Assembly: GCF_910577125.1 (NCBI RefSeq)
Contig: NZ_CAJTMN010000101.1
Span: 1 to 6,962 of the forward strand
DNA: 6,962 nucleotides
Reading direction: 5' to 3'
Origin: an uncultured Rikenella sp.
GTDB taxonomy: Bacteria > Bacteroidota > Bacteroidia > Bacteroidales > Rikenellaceae
Each line of letters opens with the position of its first letter. Position 1 is the stretch's first letter. Below the pieces are notes generated by a model, which was given only the letters and a program-made list of their open reading frames with translations, did no database searches and was not told the origin of the DNA. The translations under genes were made by a program, and so were the position numbers. Of the stretch, positions 1 through 6,078 are shown piece after piece.

Positions 1-123
1 CCACATAGTAGAAAGTAGGGGCCCCCGCGGCCTAAGCGGAACAGAGAGAAGAGATTGACTTAGAACTCAAGACGGACCGCCGCCCGAAACTTATCGGATA
101 AACGAGCTTTTTCCGCGCGCCTA
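1..123. other. Intergenic end region without a recognisable gene
   Basis: I see no convincing gene, RNA or promoter in these bases. A possible degenerate edge of the neighbouring hairpin array begins near 103, where CGAGCTT and then GCGCGC (115-120) echo the spacer of the array units. Reading frames that cross this stretch have no recognisable protein content. Confidence 0.4.
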
Positions 124-167
124 GGGAAATCTTGTCAAAACGCCCAGGTGCATTTTGCCGATTTCCC
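124..167. repeat. Hairpin unit A of the array
   Basis: The outer stem GGGAAATC (124-131) pairs with GATTTCCC (160-167). The inner stem CAAAA (136-140) pairs with TTTTG (153-157), with mismatches on either side. No T-run follows on either strand at the distance expected of an intrinsic terminator. Confidence 0.6.
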
Positions 168-223
168 TTTTTAAGGCGTGGCGCGCGGTCGAGCTTGGTG
201 CTGTTCTTTGTCCGTGCGCTGGC

Positions 224-266
224 GGAAATCTTGTTAGAACCATTCACTATGGTTCTAACGATTTCC
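224..266. repeat. Hairpin unit B of the array
   Basis: The outer stem GGAAATC (224-230) pairs with GATTTCC (260-266). A two-base TT bulge follows, then the inner stem GTTAGAACCAT (233-243) pairs perfectly with ATGGTTCTAAC (249-259) around a five-base loop. That is 18 paired positions in total. The outer stem is the same as in unit A while the inner stem is completely different in sequence. Confidence 0.75.
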
Positions 267-286
267 TACTCCAGCAGTCGCGCGCG

Positions 287-404
287 GTCGAGCTTTGAGC
301 CGGACGGAACTGCCCTACGCGGGCGGCGTCCGGGTGACCCCGGCGGGACGGAGCGAAACTACGTTTCGCTAAGGCTGTGTCAGTCCAATAGGGTAGAGGC
401 TGCC
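287..404 (-). repeat. 118-bp structured cassette tail, left copy
   Basis: This block matches 6820-6937 in inverted orientation with six base differences in 118. The inner 74 bases (297-370) are identical. It holds a perfect stem-loop, AGCGAAAC/GTTTCGCT with a three-base loop (352-370), and a nested stem-loop, CCGGACG/CGTCCGG (300-333) enclosing GCCC/GGGC. It lies 23 bases beyond the stop of the left FISUMP cassette. The frame through it is open in both copies, but four of the five codons that differ are nonsynonymous, so it is better read as a DNA or RNA element than as a protein gene. Confidence 0.85.
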
Positions 405-411
405 AGTAAGA

Positions 412-424
412 CGCCCTGTGGGCG
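412..424 (-). other. Short GC hairpin after the left cassette stop
   Basis: CGCCC (412-416) pairs with GGGCG (420-424) around a three-base loop, four bases beyond the cassette stop codon on the - strand. The right cassette has a different hairpin in the matching place (6778-6793). No T-run follows, so it is not a classical terminator. Confidence 0.45.
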
Positions 425-427
425 CGT

Positions 428-616
428 TTATTCCGAGAGGCAACGCAACTGAAAACCGTAGGCACGGCTGTCCGAAGTGCTGGAACGAAGCCACGTCACA
501 CTGAAATTCATGTTCATGCCATTCGTGTGGCTGACCGTCGAAGCCCAACTGATTCCATTGCTGCCGACGACCCCCAGTGCCCCGTTACTCCTCTCGTGAC
601 AGCCCGGGGCGGGGTA
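428..616 (-). pseudogene. Orphan FISUMP C-terminal cassette (partial, no start)
   Basis: The frame encodes 62 residues ending GFQLRCLSE. They carry the hallmarks of the end of a Fibrobacter succinogenes major paralogous (FISUMP, formylglycine-enzyme/C-type-lectin-like) domain: a PAPG opening, GAL, VGSNG, a Trp in SWAST, then GMNMNF and RAYGF before the invariant end. A full domain is normally well over 100 residues, so only the last third is present. There is no signal peptide, lipoprotein box or plausible start. The frame stays open upstream to 865, but that part is antisense to the 5'-nucleotidase gene and looks unrelated. The boundary motif AGCCCGGGGCGGG at 601-613 recurs, reverse-complemented, in the right cassette. 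In family terms such domains sit in exported, often surface-attached proteins. Here it is more likely a silent fragment or recombination donor than an expressed gene. Confidence 0.75.
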
Positions 617-625
617 CTCCTCGCC
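608..625 (+). other. Hairpin at the cassette/5'-nucleotidase junction
   Basis: GGCGGGG (608-614) can pair with CCTCGCC (619-625), with one G-T pair, around the loop TACT. It straddles the inferred cassette edge and ends 19 bases before the start codon of the next gene. It could affect translation initiation or mark the junction. Nothing else supports a role. Confidence 0.35.
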
Positions 626-644
626 AAGAAACACGCAGAAACGA

Positions 645-1844
645 ATGATGCGTAGAGTAGTTATCAGTTTGTTTTTCAGTCTGCTGAGCGTTCTTGTCTC
701 CGCCCAGTCCCACCGGCGGCTCGTCGTGACCGCCGGCGATGCCGCCACGATGGATTTCGATCCCGTAACCGGCAGATATCGGGCCGGTTCGCTGACAGCC
801 GTCGCCCGTTTTGTCGAGACCTGGCAGGCAGAACTCGGCGAAGCGTCGGTCTTTGCCGTGGACATCCCCCGGAGGAAGATGCCGTTAGGCGACGCGGTTT
901 ATGCGGCGCTTGTGGATAGCACTTTGCGACCAAGAGTGATGCAGGCAGCCGGATATCTTTCCGCCGCCGCAGGAGATTCGCTGGCCGCACAATTCGGCGT
1001 GACCCCCGCCGCAGTGGATTCGCTCGGCGAACACGAGTGGCTCGTCGCCGACCGGTATGAAATCGACGGACATACTGCCGTGCGTGTCAGGCGGTACGAC
1101 TTTTCGGATATCCGGCCCTCGAAATCCCTGAAAGAGCGATTTGCCGCAGATGAGAAGCGGATGCGGCGCTTTTTTCTGGAGCTTGTGGCGAAGCTCGACA
1201 CCGCGATTACCACACGGGACGGATTTTTCGGCCCTTCCGCCTTTGCCGACCTCTTTCACCGTTTTCAGCTCTCGTCGGCTCCCGGAGCCGACGTTTCGTT
1301 TTTTGCGCCGCCCGCGATGGATGTGACACTGCCCGCCGGCGACTTGTCGTTGAGCGACATTTTACCCCTCTTTCGATTCGACAACCGCTTGGTGGTCGTT
1401 CGGTTGCCCGGGCGGAGGTTGAAAGAGTGGATCGAAAAGATTTTCGGGATGCGCTTTTTCCGGATCGCCGGGCCACAGTCGGACTTGGTGCGTTTGAAAG
1501 TGCCCTATTATCTGCACGACGATGTGGCTGGCCTTCGGTTCCGGGTCGACCTGACCGCCCGGCCCGGACACCGCGTGACGATCTACGAGACCGAATGCGG
1601 CGAACCGTTCGACCCCGATCGCACTTATACCCTCGTGCTCAACTCCTTTCGGGCCCGGGAACTTCAGAACGAAGGGTGGCCTGTGACCGTTGTGGCCGAA
1701 GACTATCGAGTCGCCTTGGCCGCCTGGCTGACTGCGCAGGAGACCTTGTCGCCTCGGGCACGCGACAACTGGTCGGCCGGGCCGGAACGGTGGGTGCGGG
1801 CGATCGCAGTCCGTGAACGTCGAACGATTTTCTCCGAGAAATAA
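645..1844 (+). CDS. Exported 5'-nucleotidase C-terminal-domain protein
   Basis: This 399-residue protein starts with a Sec signal peptide (basic MMRR, hydrophobic stretch, cleavage probably after VSA at residue 20), so it should act in the periplasm. Residues about 180-355 resemble the 5'-nucleotidase C-terminal domain: GPSAFADLF, then GADVSFFAPPAMD (from residue 214), a DILPLFRFDNRL segment and RLPGRRLKEWIE. Recalled Bacteroidales relatives have FAPLSFDA where UshA-type enzymes have NGGGIR, so the absence of NGGGIR looks like a subfamily trait. The N-terminal third (AGSLTAVARFVETWQ, then FAVDIPRRKMPLGD) has the outline of a metallophosphatase domain, but I see no DxH, GD or NHE metal ligands, so catalysis alone is doubtful. 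A separate metallophosphatase partner is common in this order, and none is in the window. Two stops (TAA TAG) end the gene. A nucleoside kinase gene follows 60 bases later. The left cassette edge is only about 30 bases upstream and no promoter is evident. Confidence 0.75.
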   Translation: MMRRVVISLFFSLLSVLVSAQSHRRLVVTAGDAATMDFDPVTGRYRAGSLTAVARFVETWQAELGEASVFAVDIPRRKMPLGDAVYAALVDSTLRPRVMQAAGYLSAAAGDSLAAQFGVTPAAVDSLGEHEWLVADRYEIDGHTAVRVRRYDFSDIRPSKSLKERFAADEKRMRRFFLELVAKLDTAITTRDGFFGPSAFADLFHRFQLSSAPGADVSFFAPPAMDVTLPAGDLSLSDILPLFRFDNRLVVVRLPGRRLKEWIEKIFGMRFFRIAGPQSDLVRLKVPYYLHDDVAGLRFRVDLTARPGHRVTIYETECGEPFDPDRTYTLVLNSFRARELQNEGWPVTVVAEDYRVALAAWLTAQETLSPRARDNWSAGPERWVRAIAVRERRTIFSEK

Positions 1845-1867
1845 TAGCCCGGGAAAGAAAAATTCCG

Positions 1868-1875
1868 TATCTTTA
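1868..1875 (+). promoter_or_regulatory. Weak -7-like box before the nucleoside kinase
   Basis: TATCTTTA matches seven of the eight positions of the Bacteroidetes TAnnTTTG element and lies 29 bases before the start codon at 1905. I see no good TTTG element at -33, so co-transcription with the 5'-nucleotidase gene is equally possible. Confidence 0.25.
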
Positions 1876-1904
1876 GGAATACTTTTTGCAAACTATTCGG
1901 GATT

Positions 1905-3578
1905 ATGACGACACGCCCCATACAGATTTACTGCGAGAACAACGATACGACCCTTTATGTCGAAGAGGGCTCCACGCTGGAGCAGGCCTTGGAGATGCTG
2001 GCCCTGCGCACCGAATCGCCCGTAATCGCCTGTTTTGCCGACAACCGGATGAAAGAGCTCAACACGCGGATCTACTCGCCGAAGAGTCTGCGGTTTGTCG
2101 AGATGGTCTCGTCCGACGGCATGCGGGTCTATGCCCGGTCGCTCTTTTTCCTGCTGCACAAAGCCGTCTCCGACCTCTATCCGAAAGCCCGGCTGCGCGT
2201 GCTTTATACGGCAGCCCGGGGATACTATTGCGAGATCGAGGGAGCCGGGTCGATCGGTGCCGAACAGGTCGAAGAGATTAAGAAACGGATGCGGACACTC
2301 GTTGAGCTCAACCTGCCGATCGTACGCGAAAAACTGCTCTTCTCCGACGTCGAGAAACTCTACCGCAGCTGCGGGTTCGAGGATAAGGTAGCCTTGCTCG
2401 GCACGTGGCCCCAGTGCTTCGTGACAGTCTATAACCTCGGCGGTCTGCCCGGTTATTTTTACGGAGCGATGGCCGTTTCGACCGGTGTGCTGACGACTTT
2501 CGACCTGCACGCATTCGGCGGTGGCTTCGTGCTGCAGATGCCCCGGCGCGACGACTGGACCAAGGTCGAACCCATGCGTCTCGAACCGAAACTCTTCTCC
2601 GTCTTCCAGCAAAATCAGGAGTGGTCTGATATCCTGCGCATTGCGGACGTCGGGTCGCTCAATTCGCGCGTGCTGGCCGGCGAGGCGGGCGAACTCATCA
2701 AGGTCGGCGAGGCCTTGCAGGAGAAGACCCTCGCCCGGATTGCCGACGTCATCGCCGAACGCCACCGGAAGAGCGGCGTTAAGATCGTGCTGGTGGCCGG
2801 CCCGTCGTCGAGCGGCAAGACTACGCTGGCCAAACGGCTCTCCATCCAGCTGCGGGTGCTGGGGCTCGAACCGCAGACCATCTCGATGGACAACTATTTC
2901 GTCGACCGGGAGCACACCCCGCGGGACGAGAACGGCGATTACGATTTCGAATCGCTCGGCGCGGTCGATGTCGAGGCTTTCAACTCCGATCTGAACCGTC
3001 TTTTCTCAGGCGAACAGGTCGAGATGCCCAAGTTCCGTTTTACGGACGGCAAACGCTATTACGACGGGACGACCCTGCAGCTCAACGACCGGAGCATCGT
3101 GATCGTAGAGGGGATTCACGGCCTGAATCCGGCTCTGACGCCCCATATCGAAGAGCACCTCAAGTACAAGATTTACGCCTCGGCCCTGACCACCCTTTCG
3201 CTGGACGACATGACCGTCATTTCGACGACCGACAACCGGCTGTTGCGGCGGATCGTGCGGGACAGCAAGTATCGGGGGCGTTCGGCTTATGATACGATCC
3301 GGGGGTGGGGGAGTGTCCGGCGCGGCGAGGACAAATACATCTTTCCGTTCCAGGAACAGGCCGACGTGATGGTGAACACCGCTTTGTTTTTCGAGATTTC
3401 GATTCTGAAGAGGTACGCCCAGCCGTTGTTGGGGCGTGTTCCGGCCAATACGCCGGAGTTTGCCGAAGCGTTGCGGCTGTCGCGGTTTTTGGACTATTTC
3501 GTCGAGATTCCGGATCGGGATCTTCCGCCGACATCGATCCTTCGGGAGTTCTTGGGCGGCAGCAGTTTCAGCTATTAG
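1905..3578 (+). CDS. Nucleoside (uridine-type) kinase with TGS-like N-terminus
   Basis: This 557-residue cytosolic protein has three parts. Residues 1-65 resemble a TGS domain (CENNDTTLYVEEGSTLEQAL). Residues about 70-230 resemble the second additional domain of threonyl-tRNA synthetase (HKAVSDLYPKARL at 85, then GYYCEIEG). Residues about 290-495 form a P-loop kinase of the phosphoribulokinase/uridine kinase family. The Walker A motif GPSSSGKTT is at 299-307, the substrate-side acidic motif SMDNYF at 327-332 and VEGIHGLNP from 401. The expected reaction is ATP-dependent phosphorylation of a nucleoside, probably uridine or cytidine. The synthetase HxxxH pair is reduced to one His (85), so aminoacyl editing is unlikely. 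The architecture and length are those of the long nucleoside kinases common in Bacteroidales and Firmicutes. The ATG at 1905 gives a complete TGS domain. A terminator follows 30 bases downstream. Substrate specificity cannot be read from the sequence. Confidence 0.85.
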   Translation: MTTRPIQIYCENNDTTLYVEEGSTLEQALEMLALRTESPVIACFADNRMKELNTRIYSPKSLRFVEMVSSDGMRVYARSLFFLLHKAVSDLYPKARLRVLYTAARGYYCEIEGAGSIGAEQVEEIKKRMRTLVELNLPIVREKLLFSDVEKLYRSCGFEDKVALLGTWPQCFVTVYNLGGLPGYFYGAMAVSTGVLTTFDLHAFGGGFVLQMPRRDDWTKVEPMRLEPKLFSVFQQNQEWSDILRIADVGSLNSRVLAGEAGELIKVGEALQEKTLARIADVIAERHRKSGVKIVLVAGPSSSGKTTLAKRLSIQLRVLGLEPQTISMDNYFVDREHTPRDENGDYDFESLGAVDVEAFNSDLNRLFSGEQVEMPKFRFTDGKRYYDGTTLQLNDRSIVIVEGIHGLNPALTPHIEEHLKYKIYASALTTLSLDDMTVISTTDNRLLRRIVRDSKYRGRSAYDTIRGWGSVRRGEDKYIFPFQEQADVMVNTALFFEISILKRYAQPLLGRVPANTPEFAEALRLSRFLDYFVEIPDRDLPPTSILREFLGGSSFSY

Positions 3579-3607
3579 GCGCGCGGACGGGAATTGGGCT
3601 GAAATGA

Positions 3608-3637
3608 AAAGTGGAAATGCTTATGCATTTCCACTTT
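3608..3637. terminator. Stem-loop terminator, probably bidirectional
   Basis: AAAGTGGAAATGC (3608-3620) pairs perfectly with GCATTTCCACTTT (3625-3637) around the loop TTAT. It lies 29 bases after the kinase stop, between two converging genes. The stem ends in A/T runs on both strands, which suits termination from both sides, although no long T-run extends past the stem. Confidence 0.7.
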
Positions 3638-3666
3638 ACGGGGCATGGGCTCGCGCGACCGGGTAT

Positions 3667-3710
3667 CGGACGGAAAACCGTTGGCCGGAATTTTATCGAT
3701 TCTCCGTCCG
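3667..3710 (-). terminator. Possible second stem-loop after the Sel1 gene
   Basis: CGGACGGA (3667-3674) is the exact inverse complement of TCCGTCCG (3703-3710), with a 28-base loop. It begins 12 bases after the stop of the Sel1-repeat gene on the - strand. The loop is long and no T-run follows, so the terminator call is weak. Confidence 0.25.
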
Positions 3711-3722
3711 GGATGCTGTGTC

Positions 3723-4610
3723 TCAGCGTAGTTCGGCCAACCTGGCTTCGGCTTCCTGAAATCCTTGTTCGGCCGCCCGACGCCACCACTTCACGGCTTC
3801 CACCGCATCCAGTTTGACCCCTCTGCCGTGTTTATAGCAGAGCCCGAGGTTGTATTGCGCATCGGCATCTCCTTGTTCCGCCGCGAGGCGGTACCACTTC
3901 ACGGCTTCGGCATCGTTCTGGTCGGTTCCGAAACCGAAATAGTAGCAGTTGCCAAAGTTGCATTGTGCTTCGGCAAATCCTTGTTCCGCCGCGAGACGGA
4001 ACCATTCGCACGCATCCGCAGCATCTGATTTTACGCCTTCTCCGTTCATATAGCAGAGACCGAGTCTGAACTGCGCATCCGCATCTCCCTGTTCGGCTGC
4101 CAGTCGGTACCATTTCGCTGCTTTCTTGTAGCTCTGTCTGACGCCCCGCCCATTTTTATAGCAGATGCCGAGGTTGTATTGCGCATCGGCATATCCTTGT
4201 CCGGCTGCTTTGCGATACCATTTCACGGCTTCCTTGTAATCCAGTTCGACTCCCACCCCGTTCGCATAACAGACTCCGAGGTTGTATTGCGCGTCAGGCA
4301 GTCCCTGTTCGGCTGCGAGACGAAACCACTCCGCTGCTTTCGTGTAGTCCTGTTCGACCCCCAGTCCGTCCTTATAACAGTCCCCGAGATTGAAGCGAGC
4401 CTCGGCATGATCTTGTTCCGCCGCGAGACGGTACCATTTGACAGCTTCGGTGTAGTCCTGGTCAACGCCCCATCCCTGGTCATAGCAGACTCCGAGCTTG
4501 AATTGCGCTCTGGCGTCGCCGGCCTCGGCGAGTTGTACGATCTCGTTTCGTGCCTGTGCATCTCCCTCTTGGAAACGCTGAAACAAGCTTTCAAATCGAT
4601 GATCCATCAT
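3723..4610 (-). CDS. Sel1-like repeat protein (seven repeats)
   Basis: This 295-residue protein is almost entirely Sel1-like tetratricopeptide repeats. Seven full 36-residue units run from residue 31 to 282, each with the pattern AQxxLGxCYxxGxGVxxDxxEAxKWYRxAAEQG. A 13-residue cap follows and a short half-repeat precedes (16-30). The repeats fold as antiparallel helix pairs into a solenoid that binds other proteins. There is no signal peptide, lipobox or membrane segment, so it should be cytosolic, unlike many exported Sel1 proteins. The start could be either of two adjacent ATG codons (4610 or 4607), and no clear ribosome binding site decides between them. It begins 31 bases after the rimM stop on the same strand, so it is probably the last gene of the rpsP-rimM operon. 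Its partner and function are unknown. Confidence 0.85.
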   Translation of the reverse strand: MMDHRFESLFQRFQEGDAQARNEIVQLAEAGDARAQFKLGVCYDQGWGVDQDYTEAVKWYRLAAEQDHAEARFNLGDCYKDGLGVEQDYTKAAEWFRLAAEQGLPDAQYNLGVCYANGVGVELDYKEAVKWYRKAAGQGYADAQYNLGICYKNGRGVRQSYKKAAKWYRLAAEQGDADAQFRLGLCYMNGEGVKSDAADACEWFRLAAEQGFAEAQCNFGNCYYFGFGTDQNDAEAVKWYRLAAEQGDADAQYNLGLCYKHGRGVKLDAVEAVKWWRRAAEQGFQEAEARLAELR

Positions 4611-4641
4611 GGCAAAACCAAAGATTTTTCGTTTCCCTGTA

Positions 4642-5226
4642 TCAAAGTTCGAACAGCCCCTCCGGCAGCTCCCCGGCCAGCCGCTTCTTCCGGACGCTGA
4701 CCACTTCGATCATCCCGTCCGACGCGGGAACCAGCACCTCGCGGCCGTCGAAATCGACGCCCAGCAAAGGATTGCCCGGGTAGTCGTAAAATTCCCGTAC
4801 AATCCCCGTCCGGCCCGAAACCCGGTCGGTCAGTTCATACCCGATCAGCGTGCTCAAATCCGCCTCTCCGGTCTCTTCGCGCTCTGCGGAAACAGGAGGG
4901 AAATAGAGGGTTTTCCCGATTAACAACTTCACCTCCGCCGGCGTTTCGAAATCATCGAAAACCATAACGCCCCGACTGCTGCCCTGCCGCTCGAACGAGG
5001 CGACGTAAAGCGGTACGGCCAGCGAGTCGATCACCGTCCACAGCGGAGTCCCTTCCTCCAAATCTTCCGGAAAATCGTCATAGAGCGACACCAGCAGCGT
5101 TCCGTTCCCGTCGGCCGCATTTCCGTACTCTTTTTTGATCCGCCCGACGATCCATTCACCGCGCTGCGCCGCCGTTTCGATCGCCGAAGCGCGGGCTGCA
5201 TAAGTCGAGTCGTTTGATTTTCCCAT
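4642..5226 (-). CDS. rimM: Ribosome maturation factor RimM
   Basis: RimM binds ribosomal protein S19 and assists maturation of the 30S head and 16S rRNA processing in the cytosol. The 194-residue protein shows the N-terminal beta-barrel opening WIVGRIKKEYG, the middle segment LIGKTLYFPP and a C-terminal PRC-barrel: LIGYELTD, GRTGIVREFYDYPGNPLLGVDF, then EVLVPASDGMIEVV. It ends with the family's LPEGLFEL. Members are usually about 165-185 residues, so this one is slightly long at its N-terminus. The frame is open up to 5280, but those 18 extra codons run through a strong terminator (5250-5287). The ATG at 5226 was therefore chosen. It lies downstream of rpsP, as in the classical rpsP-rimM-trmD-rplS operon, but here a Sel1 protein follows in place of trmD. 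Confidence 0.9.
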   Translation of the reverse strand: MGKSNDSTYAARASAIETAAQRGEWIVGRIKKEYGNAADGNGTLLVSLYDDFPEDLEEGTPLWTVIDSLAVPLYVASFERQGSSRGVMVFDDFETPAEVKLLIGKTLYFPPVSAEREETGEADLSTLIGYELTDRVSGRTGIVREFYDYPGNPLLGVDFDGREVLVPASDGMIEVVSVRKKRLAGELPEGLFEL

Positions 5227-5249
5227 TTTGCTGCGTACCGTTTTATGTG

Positions 5250-5287
5250 AAAAAGAAAACCCCGCTCCGCAACGAAGCAAGGTTTTC
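5250..5287 (-). terminator. Intrinsic terminator/attenuator between rpsP and rimM
   Basis: On the + strand GAAAACC (5255-5261) pairs with GGTTTTC (5281-5287). Inside it GCTCC (5264-5268) pairs with GAAGC (5274-5278), with one G-T pair, around a five-base loop. On the - strand the stem is followed by five T residues (5254-5250), which completes a classical intrinsic terminator. It lies 46 bases after the rpsP stop and only 23 bases before the rimM start. This suggests that most rpsP transcripts end here and a fraction read through into rimM. Confidence 0.8.
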
Positions 5288-5333
5288 CCGATGTTGTTCG
5301 AATAGAAATAAGGGGGGGGCTGTCCCCGGAAAT

Positions 5334-5900
5334 TTATTCCGCAGCAGCTTCTTCTGCCGCAGCCGTATCCCCTTCGGCCGTTTCAGCCGCAGCTTCGGCA
5401 GCTTCTTCCGATGCTTCAGCCGCCTTTGCCGCAGCAGCGGCTTCCGCCAGTTTTGCTGCCAAAGCAGCCGCCTTGGCCTCTTTCACTTTCGTTTCAGCTT
5501 CCAGGCGTTCCTTAGCGGTCTTTGCCTTAGCGGCATCCAGGGCAGCTTTGGTCGATGCCGTTTTGGCCTCTTTTTCAGCTTTCCATTTCGCGAACTTCTG
5601 TTCGGCCACCTCTTCGGTGAATGCGCCTTTCTTTACCCCGCCGTTCAGGTGATGACGGTACATCACCCCTTCTTTCGAAAGAATCGAGCGGGCGGTATCG
5701 GTCGGTTGTGCCCCCACGCCGATCCACCGTACAGCACTTTCGAAGTTAAGCACCACCGTAGCCGGATTGGTGTTCGGGTTGTAGGTTCCCAGTTTTTCGA
5801 TAAAACGTCCGTTGCGCGGCGCACGGCTGTCTGCCACCACGATGTGATAAAAAGCGTACCCTTTCTTCCCGTGCCGCGACAGTCTGATTTTGGTTGACAT
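5334..5900 (-). CDS. rpsP: 30S ribosomal protein S16 with long Ala-rich tail
   Basis: S16 is a primary-binding protein of the 30S body, needed for small-subunit assembly. Residues 1 to about 80 are the conserved core: KIRLSRHGKKGYAFYHIVVADSRAPRNGRFIEKLGTYNP split over 4-43, then the VxLNFESAVRWIGVGAQPTDTARSIL region. Most bacterial S16 proteins stop near 80-90 residues. Here about 100 more follow, made almost only of Ala, Glu and Lys, very likely a long helix or disordered tail. Long tails of this kind are usual in Bacteroidetes, so this is not a fusion with a known domain. The ATG at 5900 gives the canonical N-terminus. A TACCTTTG box at 6029-6036 lies about 128 bases upstream. rimM follows after a 107-base gap that contains a terminator. 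Confidence 0.95.
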   Translation of the reverse strand: MSTKIRLSRHGKKGYAFYHIVVADSRAPRNGRFIEKLGTYNPNTNPATVVLNFESAVRWIGVGAQPTDTARSILSKEGVMYRHHLNGGVKKGAFTEEVAEQKFAKWKAEKEAKTASTKAALDAAKAKTAKERLEAETKVKEAKAAALAAKLAEAAAAAKAAEASEEAAEAAAETAEGDTAAAEEAAAE

Positions 5901-6028
5901 GTTTGGATGAATTTATTGATTGTCAATCCCTTGTCTTCCCACAACGTTCTTGAAAAACGAACCGCGAAGAGCGAATCTTCCCCGTTCCCTGGTTTGTGCA
6001 AAACCGCCGTTGTTTCGGACAAGTGGCG

Positions 6029-6036
6029 CAAAGGTA
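6029..6036 (-). promoter_or_regulatory. Bacteroidetes -7 box for rpsP
   Basis: On the - strand this reads TACCTTTG, an exact match to the TAnnTTTG element of the Bacteroidetes housekeeping sigma factor. The upstream -33 element is poor (TTTT about 22 bases away). Transcription from here would give rpsP a leader of roughly 120 bases, containing a small stem GAAGA/TCTTC (5966-5980). A ribosomal-protein leader structure is possible but not demonstrated. Confidence 0.55.
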
Positions 6037-6047
6037 TGAAAAATGTT

Positions 6048-6055
6048 TATCTTTA
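6048..6055 (+). promoter_or_regulatory. Weak -7-like box for coaD
   Basis: TATCTTTA lies 23 bases before the coaD start and matches seven of eight positions of TAnnTTTG. The same octamer is found before the nucleoside kinase. No convincing -33 element is seen. It would be divergent from, and nearly overlap, the rpsP promoter. Confidence 0.3.
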
Positions 6056-6078
6056 CCTAAAAGTTTGCACGAAGTTTC

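Larger units (their letters stand above)
103..295 (-). repeat. Tandem array of about 99-bp hairpin units
   Basis: Two units are visible. The 16-mer GCGCGCGGTCGAGCTT occurs exactly at 181-196 and 280-295, 99 bases apart, and each copy is preceded on the + strand by a stem-loop with the outer stem GGAAATC/GATTTCC (124-167 and 223-266). A partial third spacer lies near 103-120. On the - strand the array follows the cassette tail directly, so it may be the distal part of that element. The unit is not a CRISPR repeat, because the conserved parts form stems and the changing parts are also self-complementary. Function unknown. Confidence 0.7.

Noticed and set aside
224..266. Hairpin unit B as an integron attC site (GTTAGAA...TTCTAAC)
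   Set aside because: The GTT and AAC triplets face the opposite way from attC cores, the stem is nearly perfect without the expected extrahelical bases, and no integrase is present.
103..295. CRISPR array
   Set aside because: Only two units at a 99-base period, with self-complementary variable parts and no cas genes.
247..465. 72-residue open frame on the - strand, with a similar peptide encoded near 6808-6956 on the + strand (RSFAPSRRGHPDAARVGQF)
   Set aside because: The similarity follows from the 118-bp DNA repeat. Four of the five differing codons are nonsynonymous, and the stem-loops explain the conserved bases. No ribosome binding site or known family.
617..865. Upstream part of the - strand frame that contains the left FISUMP cassette
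   Set aside because: It is mostly antisense to the 5'-nucleotidase gene and has no FISUMP-like content beyond the boundary at 616.
1893..2915. 340-residue open frame antisense to the nucleoside kinase
   Set aside because: It mirrors a well-supported kinase in high-GC DNA, and its translation shows no recognisable motifs.
5227..5280. Longer rimM start giving 212 residues
   Set aside because: The extra 18 codons are the stem of the intrinsic terminator, and RimM homology begins well after the ATG at 5226.
5312..5319. Run of eight G residues as a phase-variable tract
   Set aside because: It lies in the rpsP-rimM gap after a stop codon, so slippage would not change a reading frame, and its effect on the nearby terminator is unlikely.
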